Shown in pieces: positions 35,471 through 49,323 of a stretch of 64,000 nucleotides of DNA (the first letter of the stretch is position 1; the number at the start of each line of letters is the position of its first letter). The position numbers were made by a program, and so were the translations under genes. The stretch is from Trichopria drosophilae. Taxonomy: Eukaryota > Arthropoda > Insecta > Hymenoptera > Diapriidae. The stretch is taken from NCBI GenBank assembly GCA_030407085.1, contig CM059582.1, forward strand, positions 159,084,001 through 159,148,000. The letters are read 5' to 3'. Under the pieces are notes generated by a model that saw only the letters and a program-made list of their open reading frames with translations, had not been told where the DNA came from and ran no database searches.

Positions 35471-35727
35471 TCAGAAGACCGGAAGTATGTTACCCGTACG
35501 AAACATTCACAGCTCAATATAATTTCATTTTAATGATGAAATATTTGAAAATGACTAGGCATTTACTGGTCATTGGCTAATGACATCATTGTAGTCGTAA
35601 CCATTAATTACTTTGACCCTATCATGTTAATCTTCAATTTCTTATCAGAACGTTCCGTTCCGATTAAATTCGGAAGAACTACTTATGCTTTTGATAAGAA
35701 ATTATGGGCAATATGATTAGAGAATGA

Positions 35728-35790
35728 TATATAAATAACGCTAAAAAATATTTTACTATATCGGAATCTATACTCTGTCCCAGCAGTATC
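35728..35790 (+). promoter_or_regulatory. TATA promoter and non-coding first exon of gene E
   Basis: TATATAAATA is at 35728-35737. The start is expected about 30 bp downstream. The leader ends CCCAGCAGTATC before a GTGAGTATTA donor (35791). Upstream, TTCTTATCAGAACGTTCCG and CGATTAAATTCGG match the gene B promoter region in order, so the promoter was copied with the gene. The acceptor near the ATG is poor in E (ACTGAAG), so this leader intron is less certain. Confidence 0.6.
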
Positions 35791-36011
35791 GTGAGTATTA
35801 TAAAAAAAAGTTCATTCATAACATTTCTTATATTTCATTAGTCGATTATATACTACTTTTACTACATAAACCTGAATAAGGAGCAAATGTACTAATTTAG
35901 AATTTATTCTAAATATAGGGGTATAAGAAAATAATAGTATTGCAATCAATTATAGCTATTATTATATAGTGAATATTGTTCCAATAATCACATAACTGAA
36001 GAACGAAAAAC

Positions 36012-36444
36012 ATGGCTAAATATTCGCTTATTTTGGCTCTGATGGTTTTGGGCACATTGTCACTTGTGAATACGCAGGGACAATCACAGACTTGCTCCGG
36101 ATTAGATGGACTGGTAAGTACATTAACACAATTATTATGATATTCCGAAAAGAAATGTTTGAATCTGTTTATTTTCTGCAATAATATTAAAGATCATTAA
36201 TTTCTATCAGTCGGTTCAAATAATACTAAAAATATTTAATGTTTAAGTCTTATAATATGGTTTATAAACTGTGTTCTAGTGTTACGTGCAGAGTGATTGT
36301 TGCCAACGTTTGAAATGCCTAACATATCTCGGAAAATGTGTTCCTATTGTAGGACCTATCCTATCTGGAGGTGGCTGGAGACCAATTGGCAAAAAACCAT
36401 ACAATCCTCATGGCTCCTACGCTAATTCTAATAACATATTCTAA
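36012..36444 (+). CDS. Secreted cystine-knot-type peptide, paralog E (two coding exons)
   Basis: The predicted product is 88 residues. Exon 1 is 36012-36113 (34 codons; donor GTAAGTAC). Exon 2 is 36280-36444 after ACTGTGTTCTAG; phase 0. The signal peptide is as in B and C, with cleavage expected near residue 21. The spacing C-x6-C-x5-CC-x4-C-x6-C is kept, but most loop residues differ from B and C: loop 1 ends Asp-Gly-Leu and loop 2 is Tyr-Val-Gln-Ser-Asp. The tail has a Gly-Gly-Gly-Trp in place of the Ser/Arg-Asp-Arg before the conserved Arg-Pro-Ile-Gly. A polyadenylation signal is at 36540-36545. Conserved scaffold with divergent loops is typical of knottin families that diversify in target. 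Function is unknown. Confidence 0.86.
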
Positions 36445-36870
36445 CGTCTTTCTGTATACTTTGCAGAAAAATCAGCACATACCTTGTAAATAATCATAAC
36501 ATACGAATTTAAGTTACCCTGTATTAAATAATTTATCAGAATAAATATATGTATAATTGTGTGTTCATCAAAATACGTTATTTTATTTTTCATCGTCTGA
36601 TCGCTTAGGGCGGAGAATTGTTACAAAATATTTACGCATAGAATGTTATAAAACTGTCCGTATCACTCAGTGGTTGGCATATCTAAAAACATATATTATT
36701 AAAAAAAAGAAACACTATGTACTTTAGTAATTGAATAAATAATATATTATATAATTTTTCGTATGCTTTGAGGAATTTGTTTCATTTCTTAGAGAATTGT
36801 TAATTTAACTTATTATTAGATTGCTTGATGACTTCTTTATAGTAAGTAAAAAATTTGTAATAATGTCATA

Positions 36871-38208
36871 CAGGGTGTTCCACGGCTCAGAGGACATATT
36901 CAAGGGACTAAAAGTACTAAAAAAAATAATACGAAAAGTCCTCCTACACTTTTTATAAATTTTTAGTTTTTACCTAGTTATCGGATGAGCAAAGTCGAAA
37001 AATTGCGTTTTTTCGAATAAGTTCAATTTCTCGTAAAATATAAAAAGTTATAAACTGGTATTACGTAATCGGAGATTTTTGAGATCGCTGATTACGAAGT
37101 TGTTGTCGAAATTCCAAAATTTAAAATGGCCGATCCAATATGGCGAACAAAAATTCGAAACTTTAGCCGATTACGACGAATTTTGTCCTTTGGAGATACG
37201 TAAAATCTATGGTATACGCTGATCCGCTGCCACGCGTCGGGGGAGAAGCTTAGTATGAATTAATTGCTCGAATCCATGCTGCATTTCCAACAATTACTCC
37301 TGAATCGGTAAGAAAGGCAACGCAGGACACACTGAAGAGAAGCAGGATCTGCCTTTCTGCTGGTGGCAAACATTTCGAAAATAAAAATTGACGTATTTTC
37401 CAAATACTTGTGAATGAAATAAATTTTGAAAAATGTGTTTAAACAATCTACAACGGGTGTTTAAGAATGTCGCCAACTTTAAATTTTATATAACATAAGT
37501 ATTGATTAAAAGTAAAGATTGGCTTATTGCAAGACTTTACAAAGTAGTTCAATTGTTATGCAATTGCTATTTAAACATTTTCCCATTCATCGAATCAACT
37601 TGAAATTTTGCATTGGATGGCATTCAAGGCCGCCGATTACGAATCCATTTTCAGATATCAGAAATTCAGAATGGCGGATCCGATATGGCGCGATGGTGGA
37701 TCCGCCATTTTTAATTTTGAAAATCTGACAACGGATACGTAGTCAGCGGTCTCGAAAACCCCCATGTACGAAGTTTCATGTAAGTCGAATAAAGTTTCGA
37801 AATTTAGTCGGCCATATTAGATCCGCCATTTTGGATTTTGAAATTCTGACAACATATTAATAATCTGCGACCCCTAGAATCCCCTACTACTGACTTTCGT
37901 CGTAATCGGCTAAAGTTTCGAATTTTGGTTGGCCATATTGGATCGGCCATTTTGAATTTTGGAATTTCGACGACAAATTCATAATCAGCGATCTCAAAAA
38001 CCCCCGATTACGTAATACCAGTTTATAACTTTTCATATTTTACGAGAAATCGAATTTATTCGAAAAAACGCAATTTTTCGACTTTGCCCATCCAATAACT
38101 AGGTCAAAACTAAAAATTTATAAAAAGTGCAAGAGGACCTTTCGTCTTATTTTTTTTTTTAGTACTTTTAGTCCCTTGAATATATCCGCTGAGCCGTGGG
38201 ACACCCTG
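36871..38208. mobile_element. 1,338-bp TA-flanked hairpin element with CAGGGTGTTCC ends
   Basis: The left end CAGGGTGTTCCACGGCTCAG and right end CTGAGCCGTGGGACACCCTG pair with one mismatch in 20. TA flanks both sides (36869-36870 and 38209-38210). The arms remain complementary for about 300 bp. The inner part repeats a unit of about 110 bp like ATTTTGAATTTTGAAATTCTGA, AATCAGCGATCTC and AAAACCCCCGATTACG in inverted orientations. No transposase ORF, so it is a large MITE or foldback element. Confidence 0.88.
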
Positions 38209-38209
38209 T

Positions 38210-40570
38210 ATATAGAGCGTCTAACAATCGACATATGACAATTCACTGCAAACATATTGCAAGAATTTATAAATTAACCTATTGATTAAAATGGAGCCTC
38301 GCATTAAGAGTCTCGCATATGGTTTCAATTAGTCTGGCGCTAGTACGGATAACACTTTATTAGTAAATCTTTATCGCCCATACATAACCAGTGTTACTTC
38401 GAACGATTTTGTTGCTTGTCTACGTGAGATACGTATACCATATGATATAATTTTACTTGAAACTTCTCAATATTTGGTTTGCTTGGGGGTATTCATGCAA
38501 GAATAGTGGAAGAACAAAGAAGCTTAAATAACTACTGAGAATGATGTAGAAGGTTATATTAGAGAACGAATTTCCGTATTTTCGCCTACATAACAAGAAT
38601 TATTTTTCAACCCCATTAAAATTTCACAATCAATACCTTATTTCATTATTTACAACGATGTATGAAAATCTATTACAGGCCAACATTGCGAATCAATTTA
38701 TTTTATGGAATTCCTGCATTATTTATACGCAGCAGAGTTCCTTAGCATTCAATCGGCGCATTATATGTTTTGAAATTCGGAAATCTCGCGTAAAGCTGCA
38801 TTATAACGGCGATGGCGACAATTGCTCGTTATTTATCGACATCAACGAATATCGGTGATGTTTCTTATCCATTGAAATTATGAAAAAGATGAAGAAAGAA
38901 ATGCCATGAATAAAAATCAATATTTTAATGTGAAATTCCTTTCATACAATTAATGGGATACGGAAAAATATTTATCGGTATTCGTGCATTTTAATGATTT
39001 CTAATATATAATTAAATTTTAAATCTAATATGATTATATAAATTCTATTCTTTATTTTCTAAATATTAATTAAACCATTATAATTCAAATAAAATAGACC
39101 AAAATAAAGTAGCCTCGATAAATATCTACAATAAGAGTCATGTAATAAACTGAGTAGAACTTTTGATACGACCTTGTTAGGCTTCTGATTATGTCACCTT
39201 AATATACGTCAGTACCTGATTACCGATGTAACTTTTGAATTGATAAGGGCCTAATCAGGCACGCTTATACCTTGCCCTTGTTATGTTGATTATTAGGCGT
39301 CATTCAAATTTGTATCGATTAAAACAAGATAATCAAAAGACATATCAATGTAATCCATAGTTTTTTAAAGGTTTTAATAACTCTTAAGGGTTCCGTCTCA
39401 AAGCAGAATCCATCCCAGTGCATAATAGTATAATAATGTTATTGAATGGCTGGCAAGTACTCTACGCATATGAGCACTTATTTTTATAACTGCTAGTGTT
39501 AAACGTAGAATCTCCGACGTGGGAAAGAGTAATAAAAATTAATACATTTGATTCAACAATTTGCTTATACTAATGTTAGTTTCATTTCTCTCTTGTTTTT
39601 CATAACATTGCCTAAATCTACACCTACTACCCTAGCACATAAGGCAAATAATGCACTCGTTAAAAATACGAAATCGAATCATTAATACATACCTTTTCCA
39701 TAATCTCTTATAAAATTCACATTTCCGTTTTACAGAATACTGAATATACGACATAAATTTAAATAATTATTTTTTCTTGAGTGTTTTTTCTGACAATTCA
39801 GTCAAATACTTAAAATATTCAGAATAGTTGAAGCATCCTTATAACAAAATATGAAAATAAACTATACTTCAGTCTGACACAATACATGTATAACTATTTG
39901 AAAATAATGTTTTGTCTGTAATTGCAAATATTGCATCTCTTTTAACTATTTCTTATCGAGTTTTCATCATTTAGACAATAGTGTCTTTATTGACTAATAT
40001 AAAATACCAGTTATGGATAGATTTCAAACTTTCACTTAGAAATACAAGAGAACTTCACTTTATTGTCCTACTAGGGGTTTTGCCTTTCACTTTGTTGTCC
40101 GACAAATGTGCATTGCTTCTTGCGCACCTTATAGCCTTATCGCCTATCACAGTAGGCACGACACTGGAATTACGAAAGAGGGAAGAAGATCTAACCTTAC
40201 CTCCGTTAAAAAGAATCTCGCTAATAATGTGAAGGCGCTAACAAAGTGAAGGACAAGAAAGTGAAGTTCTACTGCATTAAATTTGAACTTCGTTAATAAT
40301 TGTTAATTTAATTCAATATGTGATGAACTGATTGTGCTTTCAAAGTCAGGGAATAGTGCCGAGTATGTTCTGAACTCCAGACAATGCCCGCCTTATTGAA
40401 TCGTGACCATGGGATGATCAGGCAGTAATTATGCGATCTTCATAATATGTGTCCTATCACTATCGGATTAGATCTAATGAACATTTCGGCCATCTGAAAT
40501 GATTTTCACTCCGGTTAATGTTGGTCATTGATATAAAAAATCCATTCCGAATGACATATTAACCGTAACC
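38210..40570. other. No recognised gene
   Basis: AT-rich sequence. The open frames at 38658-38858 and 39981-40232 encode nothing recognisable, and the second begins with GTG. No repeat or RNA gene was identified. Confidence 0.45.
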
Positions 40571-42700
40571 GGAACACTGAAAAAAAAAACAGTTTATGAA
40601 ACCAATAAGAAAAGTGGGCACGCCAACTAAAATAAGTAGTAAATATTGCGCCAGCTACTTTGTTTGGTTGACTATTTCTGGTTATAGTTACCACTGCCAT
40701 TACATTTTCTTGTAAGACTAACTACTTTTCTTAGCAAGAACGTCTACTTTTTTTACTTGAAGTTTCTAACTTTTATTCTATTCGAAATATGGTATCACTG
40801 TATTTTCGCAGTTAGCGTCATATTTTACATACAATGTTAAAGTGGCCCTAATATTGATCAAGATTTATGATATGTTATAGTAACCATAATTAATGATTGA
40901 AAAATAAATTCTAAAAGTTGTACATAACCATTAAATACAAAGTAGGAATCCGACACCTATGTTTAATTTTTATTTTAAAACTGCATTTATTGCGATGTTT
41001 GTCCATTCATGTGTAATTGACCCCATAGAGGCTCGTGAACAATAATTAAGGTGTAAAGATTTAGGAATCTAATAACAATGGTCAGTTTAGAATTATTGAT
41101 TATAATGTAGATCACGTGGATTGGAATAATCTTTAAATATGTCATGGAGAATAAAAATATACACATTAAATAAATAATAGCACCTACCCTACAAGAAATG
41201 TGCGAGAGATCTGTATTGAATATGACCGGGTATCTGATTTTTCTATTATTATGCATTTGGGGTAATCAGATAGAGATCCGATCGAAGAAATTCACATCTT
41301 CTACTATATTAAGCTACTTCCCTAAGAAATAAAAAATTAATTTGTTTCTTACTTTAATTTTCAAGTAATAAGTTGTAAGAATTTTGTATATGCAAATAAA
41401 ATAAATTATTTTAAAATCGAATTTTCCAAAAATGGAACTTGATGAAGTTAACAAATCAAATTTTAGCCTCTAACTGTTGGGATTTTCAAACAATAATTAT
41501 AGTCAAAAATCAATATTTGTCAAGTGTTGGTATTCCATTGGAATTCAAATTACAAAACAGCAATCTATATTGGAGTACTAATTTGAGTTTGGGTTGATTA
41601 TTGTTTACTTTCCAAATGGAGTTTTAAGTAGCATTATTCTAAATAAAAGTATAGATTGTTAGTATTTAATCCAAATTTTAAAAAATCTAATTAATTTACC
41701 AAAATGAATTTATTTTGCTCATTTTTGGAATTCATTCGGCATTTTATTTAAAAAAAAAAAAACTGTTGCATGTCTAAGTTTCATTTCAACTCTTAAATTT
41801 TATAAATAAATCTTACGTGACCCTAAAATTTTTTAGCAAACGTTGATAATCCTCATTTTGACAGTTTGAACTTATCTACTTTTCCTTGTGAAATAAAAAC
41901 ACCGCGGTGGTATAATATGATTTATTATGATTTATTATGCAAATCCATGTGCTTCCATTTTTTAACTCGAAAGGCACTTCGAAAAGTGTTTCGATGCTAT
42001 GAATAGTAACTTTAAGTAAATAAAATAGTAAGGCACGAGGTTTACTAGTTTGGGTAGTTGATGTAACAATTTGAAATTATTAGCAGTGACAAACGTTCGT
42101 TTGTTTGGATTATTATCTTCTTCGGTGAATTCACTACTTTTGCGCTTACTACCTTCAAGTTGTTAGCGAAACTAACCATTTTTTAAGATCATTTAAATGG
42201 CAGCGTTCATAACGTCTTAAATAACTCTGACAAAAATGTACTTAAAAATGACATTTAAATTGATCAAATTACTGTACAAGGTTTTTTTATGTGAAACATA
42301 ATTTATCAAAATTTTCAATGCCTAATCTTAATGTTTACAAACAAATAAATGTTTATTTTTGATAAGCATCCGGTTCTAATTTTCACATTTTTTAAATAAT
42401 TTGTCTATCAGTGCAATACGCTCATCTACTTTTAATGAATAAACAAATTTTTCATAACTTATTTCGTTTCTTGATGCCAGTATTCAATTTGCATGGAATA
42501 TTTTCAGCAGATCAGAAGCGATTACAGCGTGGTGAATGCCGAGGCAAAGGATGTAAACGCGTAAAAGTCACGCCTCTGCGGAACAGTGCTCGTTAGTTGG
42601 CGTACTACCTTATAAGAGCGATATAGGACAGTAGTCTTACAGAACAGCCACTACTACCTTCTGAGGTTGTTGGCGCTAGATAGTTGATAATATCGGGTAA
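40570..42700. other. Possible half of a CACTGAAAAAAA element, otherwise unassigned
   Basis: CACTGAAAAAAAAAACAGTT at about 40575, followed by several AACTAC and TAACTAC motifs, resembles the left end of the outer element at 46860. A right end was not found, although TAGTTTGGGTAGTTG-type motifs continue to about 42680. No coding gene was recognised. The region 42590-42790 is GC-richer than its surroundings. Confidence 0.3.
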
Positions 42701-45700
42701 GCCATTACTTCCGTCTTCCGGACGGACTCCTATAGCTTATCTTAGAGGAGGAAGGCGGATGAGAAATCATCTAGGAGATTTAAAGTGAACTGCATACCCG
42801 CTCGCGATGTTCACTGATGTACCAACACTGATGCCGAATGCGCCAGAAAAATGTTTCTAGAATTTTCATAGCGATACCACCAACGATGTTAAAATGACAA
42901 TCTCGTCCATTTATCCGTTCGTTTTATAAAATAAATTACGGGGAAGGATATTGTTGTTTCGGTCTCATTTAGGATCAAAGCGTTTTCAGAATGTTCGTCG
43001 TTACGTTCTGAAGGAGAAGTACTTTGTGTCAAACAAGTATGTACGCTATACCAAAGAAGTTAACGAAAATACAATTTTCATTTTGTATTGCATTAGACTG
43101 GGAAATGTAAATTTTTACATTATAAACAAACAGTTACAAAAAAACATCTTCTAAACCAATTTAATGATAACCAGCTTAAGAAATTATCCAGAAAATTTTG
43201 TTTTCATTTCAAAGCTCTTCTTTGTACCTAATGTAAAAGTGGTCCTGTGTATATTAAACGCTTGTTATTAATTTTATCTCAAGAGATATATGGAATATAT
43301 TACTTTTAATACATTTTTAGTTATACTTCGATGAGGACGACTGTATCATACGATTCATGACCATAATAAATAAAACATTGTCTACTTTTTCATGTATATT
43401 CATTCCTGTAATATTCATGTGGTCATAATGATACAACCGCAAAAGTATATTTGTTTAATATAATTTATTTTTATTTTAAGCGACTGTATTCGCCAAGCTA
43501 TCAATCTACATGAATAAATTATGAATCTTTAAAAGAATTATCCATTGATTTAAATTATTTTTTACGCGCATGCGTTTTTTGTTTTCAAGGGCCGCTTCTG
43601 TTTAAAGCATTTCCAATAACAATGGTAAATAGTCCACTTACAATTAAATTGAGAATAAAGCAACAGAGAAGAATTGAAAAAAGGAGTCGATGAAGAAAGA
43701 AAAGAATGTGCTAGTCGTATGAAAAAATTTTACGAAGATTGCAATTATTATTTTAACGCCCAAATGGACATTTTTTTACTTGAATTTCAATCAAGTATTT
43801 CGTATCAAAATCGAAATTGAAGATGTTTATTCAAAAGATTTGTTAAAAAGGCTATATAACAAATTTTACTTTTTTATTATGACAAGCAAAACGAACTCGA
43901 TTTAGGTGTATTCAATCTCAATATCAATTTTCTTCAATTTTAATATCAAATCAAGAACAGCAACAGAATAGCAATGTCACCGCAGTATTTAAATATCATT
44001 AGGTACGTAAGGTAATGCTTTGGTCAGGCCCTGGTTAAGGCCTTAATAAATTTCGACATGAGTGAGAGAGCGGTCGATATCACGTTTTTTCCGATCAGTT
44101 CGTTATGACAGAATATTGTTTATATAAGTATTTTTCAGTCGCAATGGATAATCCCTAAATCTGGTGAAATGAGAATAAGCGTGCTGTAATTTCCGAAAAT
44201 TTCATCCAAGATTACTTCTATATTAAGGGGAGAGTGGTGAGGTTTACGTATATCCAAATGTTTCTGCATGATTTATGAGATATTTGATGAAATGTCGTAT
44301 TTGCAGAGTGATATAAAACGGTCTTTGCTACTCATCATTCGTAGAAAGAACTGCGATGAAAAGCCATACGAAAGCTCAGCAGTAATGTGCTCCGTAATTA
44401 ACGCGAGCAAACCTTGGTTCAACTTTAACGGTTAGTTAACACAGACCGAGGGAAGGATATCTGCCGAAAGTAGTTTTCTTGAAAGAAGTCATATATACTG
44501 GAAAGCGAGTGCAAGCAGCCGGTCACTATGTTTTCCGAATGCTCTCTCATCTTTATTCCATCTGCAAAGGAGCCTGCCACGACGAAGTCTCCCACATTAT
44601 TGCCATAGAAAAAAGATTCTCGGACCTTGGCTCTGAGAAAAGAGGAAATGGAAATGGCCCGGAGCGCACGGCGTAAACCAATCTGTCCAACGGTTTTCCC
44701 CGCAGTGCTCAATGAGATTTACTTTTAAATGAGAAATCTCCACCGAAAGCCTCTCCTTGGCGAATTTACTCGGCGTTTAACACAAGGTGTTTCTCACAAC
44801 GAGTTCAAGGCTCCGCTGAATGCGTTTTATGGTATAATTGTTATTCACTCACTTTTAATAGTAATTGCGTTGATACAAAATTAACTTATTCTTTGTGCAA
44901 CAAATTGAATTTTCACTTTTCTTTTAAATTGTGAAAAGAAATTAGTAGGAGCATCGAATCTAGTAAAAAAATTACTGTGAATCTGATTGATTATATTATT
45001 AATAATGACACTTATATAGTTTAAAATTACTGAATGGTATACTTAAATATTGAGTACAAGTATTCAAATTAAAGTGTAATAAAAGTGAATAAATGGCAAC
45101 GATCATCCACTCAAACAACATTCCTTTGGAGTATATTTATAAGTGGAAATTCTCTTATTTATAAGTGTACTTGATTCTTCTATGTAGAAGACTTGTAACT
45201 TATAACAAATGAAATTTTACAGCATAAAAATCACTACACTTAAGATTTGGCCAAATTATTTGTTAGTTTTGGCCTATATTTGAGGTTATGTAGCATACCG
45301 AATTATTTAATTTACTCAAAAAACTGTAAAACGCATCGCTCCGTACTAGCCTTGTTCTTCCACATACTGTTTAATGTGCTTAATTATTTTCACTGAGATA
45401 TCACATTTTGACATTTTCATGTTTGTAATGAACTCGCAGGTATAGCAAAATTCGCAAACATCCGTAGTTGAAAAAATGACCACTTTTTGCCTGGATTATC
45501 GCCATTATTACCGGCTAATAGCCAGATTATGGCTACCATTTTCGCTGAATTGTGGTCGGTTTTCTTGTGGTAATGTAACGCTGATGTACCCTCGAACTAG
45601 TCATTATTGATGCGCAAAATCGAATATAAAGCCAGATAGTTGGCTATTTTCTAGTCATCGCAAACTGAATTTAAATTAAGGTATATAGCACCTGGTAGAA

Positions 45701-46855
45701 AATGGCCGATAACTCGTCAATCGTAATTGCAGATTTTATGGACCTACATAGGTTAGGTTTGTCATGGTGAGAATACCTGTATATGTACATGCGTTAAAGA
45801 AAGTTAATAATTAATACATGTCCATTCTACGTATTTATATCGCACAGTTGTGTAGTTATAATTATATTTAGTTGGAAGAGTATACCGGGTGTTTGCGAGA
45901 GAATGAAAATAGGAATATCTAGGTTAACGTACAAATGTTGATGTGCTTGCAAGATGCCCAAATTTAATTAAAAAGGAGCTTACATTGCATATGAGAGTTT
46001 GTTTTGTCCTTAACCTGTGTTTTCATTTCCAGGACAAATCAATTTGTCCAAACAGCAACATTCGCAAACTCAATATATACAAATTAACATACATAGTTTG
46101 CTGCAAAACCCCCATTTCTAGAGAAGTATAATCTGATAACCTCCTCATCAAGCAGGTTTTATCCACATTTATACAATTGCAATCGATGATTCTAAATATA
46201 TGATTCCCAAATGTATTAGCGAATTCGGAATCTGAACCGTTTCTGCACTTTTTTTTGCACTGAAATGTAGCGAATATATATAGAGACATCTAATGTGACG
46301 TAACGAACACCGAGAAGGTTAGTTACTTAGGTAAATGTCTAGTTTGTTGCTAGAATTTAGGAAACAAATATTGGGCAGCAAAACTATCTGTATTCTGAGT
46401 AATGGCCAGTCAATCTGCTCATATTTTCCACCAAGGATGAAGTGTTCTAAATGTGATTATCCCGAAAAGTACATTTAGTGCCTATACCAAAGGATTGAAC
46501 TGATTTCGTTAGTCTGTTTTATATGCATATTGCATAGTGAGGGAACTATGCCGCTGAATACAACAATAAAAAATAGGGGAAAATAGTTCGAGAATTGACA
46601 AAACGTTAGTATAGTCTGCATTTTAAAATCTTAATTCGAATATATCATTAAAACGAAAGAACTATGACATATTAAAATAATGTAATTTACATATGTATTA
46701 TGTACTTCGTCCCGTTCTTATCGCAAACTTTTAAACCGTGTGTTGTTTATATTTTGTACAAGTACCATACATACTTATTTCAAACATATAGTTATGAGAC
46801 AACAAAATAAGGAAAAAATAATTCTAACGCGAACAAAATATTATGAAGTTTAGTA
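42701..46855. other. No recognised gene; GC-richer island at 44330-44800
   Basis: Mostly AT-rich. The island 44330-44800 has clearly higher G+C and overlapping open frames on both strands (plus 44479-44676, minus 44712-44425), none with a recognised product. It may be a conserved non-coding element or an unrecognised exon. The rest shows nothing. Confidence 0.35.
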
Positions 46856-47669
46856 TATACACTGAAAAAAAATACTTAGTTCATTTCACTATTTTTTAAC
46901 TACTGAAAATATTTCAATAGGTCCTCAAGGGAAGCTTATGGTTGTAGTTACAACCAGAAAGAAGTAAAATCAACAAAAAACAAATATATGGAATCGACAT
47001 TTTGGCAGTTATTTCTAGTACATTTAAAAACATTTTTTAGAGTCTAACTACCTAGTACACTTAAAGCTATTAAACATACTGGTGCGATATATTTTTAATT
47101 GGATTTAGCAGAACTACATTTTTAGTTGAATTAACTTCTTTACGGTAGTAACTGCAAATTAGAACATTTTCTGGAATCGTATCGAACTACTCTGCGTAGT
47201 TAAAAAGTAGTCAAATTAATTAAGAATTTTTCTGGAAATTTTTTTTAGTGGAATTATTGTTAGTGTAGCTATTGGTGGTTGCTTTTTTATTATATTCAAT
47301 GTATGCCTTTTTGAGTTTTATGCATACACTGAAAGAAATCGTATGTAGAGTTTACCCAAGTTGGTCAAGTAAAATCTGCCGAACTGAAAACTAAGTAAAA
47401 GTTGCCGAACTTGTTCAGCACATATTACTTAACTACTTATGTAATAGTTCCTGAAATTCTATTAAGTAGATATTGCTGAAAAACTAAGTAATAATTACTT
47501 GACTATCTTTTTATATGAAATCAGTGATTTTCTACTGCAAATATATAAAGATATAGAGATAGTATATAATAATAAAAGGTGGGTTTGAAATTATATATAA
47601 ATATATGTAATTATAGTTCAGCTGAGTCCGCGTTCAAATCAGTCGGTAATATAGGACGCTGAGACACAC

Positions 47670-48930
47670 TGAAAGAAGTCGTGAGCAGGGGGATGAAACT
47701 GTTTCGTTCATAACGTTCTCCTTGTGACCCCCGGGATTTGCGATTACTAGATGGCGCTACTATACATGTACTTGGCAACCAACGCACAGATGTTTTCCTG
47801 ATTACGGTCTCGAGATATGACGATTCGCAGTTTTGAATCGGATTGGCAAAATACATATTTGCTCCAGGTCTTTAGGATGACCAATTACGGGGACTAGGTA
47901 TCGCTCTCAGTAGTTTTTCCCCATTTTAACTAAAATACGTGCACCAGATGTTTAAGTTCGCTGATTACGGGGTCTGGGTATCGCGCTGCATAGTTTTTCA
48001 CGATTCTAGCTGAAATACGTGCACCAGGTGTTCCGGGTCGCCGATCAAGGGGTCTAGGTATCGAGCTCCATAGTGTTTCATGATTCTAGCTGAAATACGT
48101 GCACCAGGTACTCAAGGTCGGCGATTACGGTGTCTAGGAATCGCGCTCCGTAGTTTTTCATCTTTTTAACTAAAAAATATGCACCAGGAGTTTGGGGTCG
48201 GCGTTCAAGTGGTCTAGGTATTGACTTCGAGTTAACCAACGATGACCTTGAGGTCATAGTTGAAGGTCATTTCAAGGTCAAATCAATTTTGCTTATTTTT
48301 CTTCAAATTTGAACATATTTTGATTTGACCTTGAAATGACCTTCAAATTTTTTCAAATTTGGCCCAAGGTCAAGGACAAGGTTACCGTTGTTTATTAGAT
48401 AAAATTGATTTGACCTTGAAATGACCTGCAACTTTGACCTCAAAGTCATCGTTGGTTAACACCAAGTGGATACCTAGACTACATAATCGGCAACCCCAAA
48501 CACCGGGGGCACGTTTTTTAGTTATAAAAATGAAAATCTACGGAACGCGACACCTAGACCCCGTAATTGACGACCCTAAAAACCTGGTGCACGTATTTTA
48601 GTCGAAGAGTTGAAAAACTACGGTGCGCGATATCTAGACCCCGCAATCGGTGACCCTAAAAACCTGGTGGACGCATTTTAGTTAAAGTGATGAAGAACCA
48701 CGGCGTTCGATACCTAGACCACGTATCGGCGATTGTAAGCATCTAGTGCACATATATTAGTTAAAAGGGCGTTACGATTATCACGCCAAAGCTCACCGAG
48801 CACATGACTGCAAGCGCCATCTGGATACATGAAGTTTTGATATAAGTGGGAGGTCACGAAGGGAACCGACATACCATAGGGAATATAGCAGCAGTGTCGC
48901 CCCCCTGGTCGTGAGTAAACTCGAGTAAAA
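47670..48930. mobile_element. Third-level hairpin with arms of 80-bp tandem repeats
   Basis: The left arm has units of exactly 80 bp at 47870, 47950, 48030, 48110 and a partial one at 48190. Their core is GGGTCTAGGTATCGCGCTCC, TAGTTTTTCA and ATACGTGCACCAGGT. The right arm (about 48470-48760) has the same units inverted. Outer inverted fragments TAGATGGCGCT and AGCGCCATCT are also present. The centre (48240-48450) is dense in TGACCTTGA/TCAAGGTCA motifs. No ORF. Confidence 0.8.
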
Positions 48931-48934
48931 TTTA

Positions 48935-49323
48935 CAAGGCAGCTGTTTGTCCGGTTTTAGCAGATGTCGGTAATTCGATTACAAACAGAAACTGTCATTA
49001 CGACAACAAAATTCATAGCCATGTGCTTATGGGTTGTAATTTTTTCCATACGTGATATACTATACCGTATTTCATGTCCCTAGACTTCTATTTCTTTAAT
49101 TATAATTGCAATTGTATAGGAATGGGAATATGTGATATGAATGCATTTGACATAAGTTAACCTCAAATCTTTGTTTCAGTTATTAACCAGTCACATAAAA
49201 ACAATGATACAATACTAATACTCGAACAATTAGTTTCAACCATTCATATAATTCATTAATAATTACAAAATATATACCGAATTACCGACATCTGCTAAAA
49301 CCGGATAAACAGCTGTCTTGTAT
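48935..49323. mobile_element. Small hairpin element with arms of about 44 bp
   Basis: ACAAGGCAGCTGTTTGTCCG continuing to GTCGGTAATTCG (48937-48979) is repeated inverted at 49277-49320 with two differences. The loop of about 300 bp is AT-rich with no ORF. It lies inside the second-level element. No clear target duplication. Confidence 0.7.

Noticed and set aside
44425..44712. Overlapping ORFs on both strands as a coding gene
   Set aside because: No recognisable domain, start context or splice structure. Treated as a GC-richer island only.
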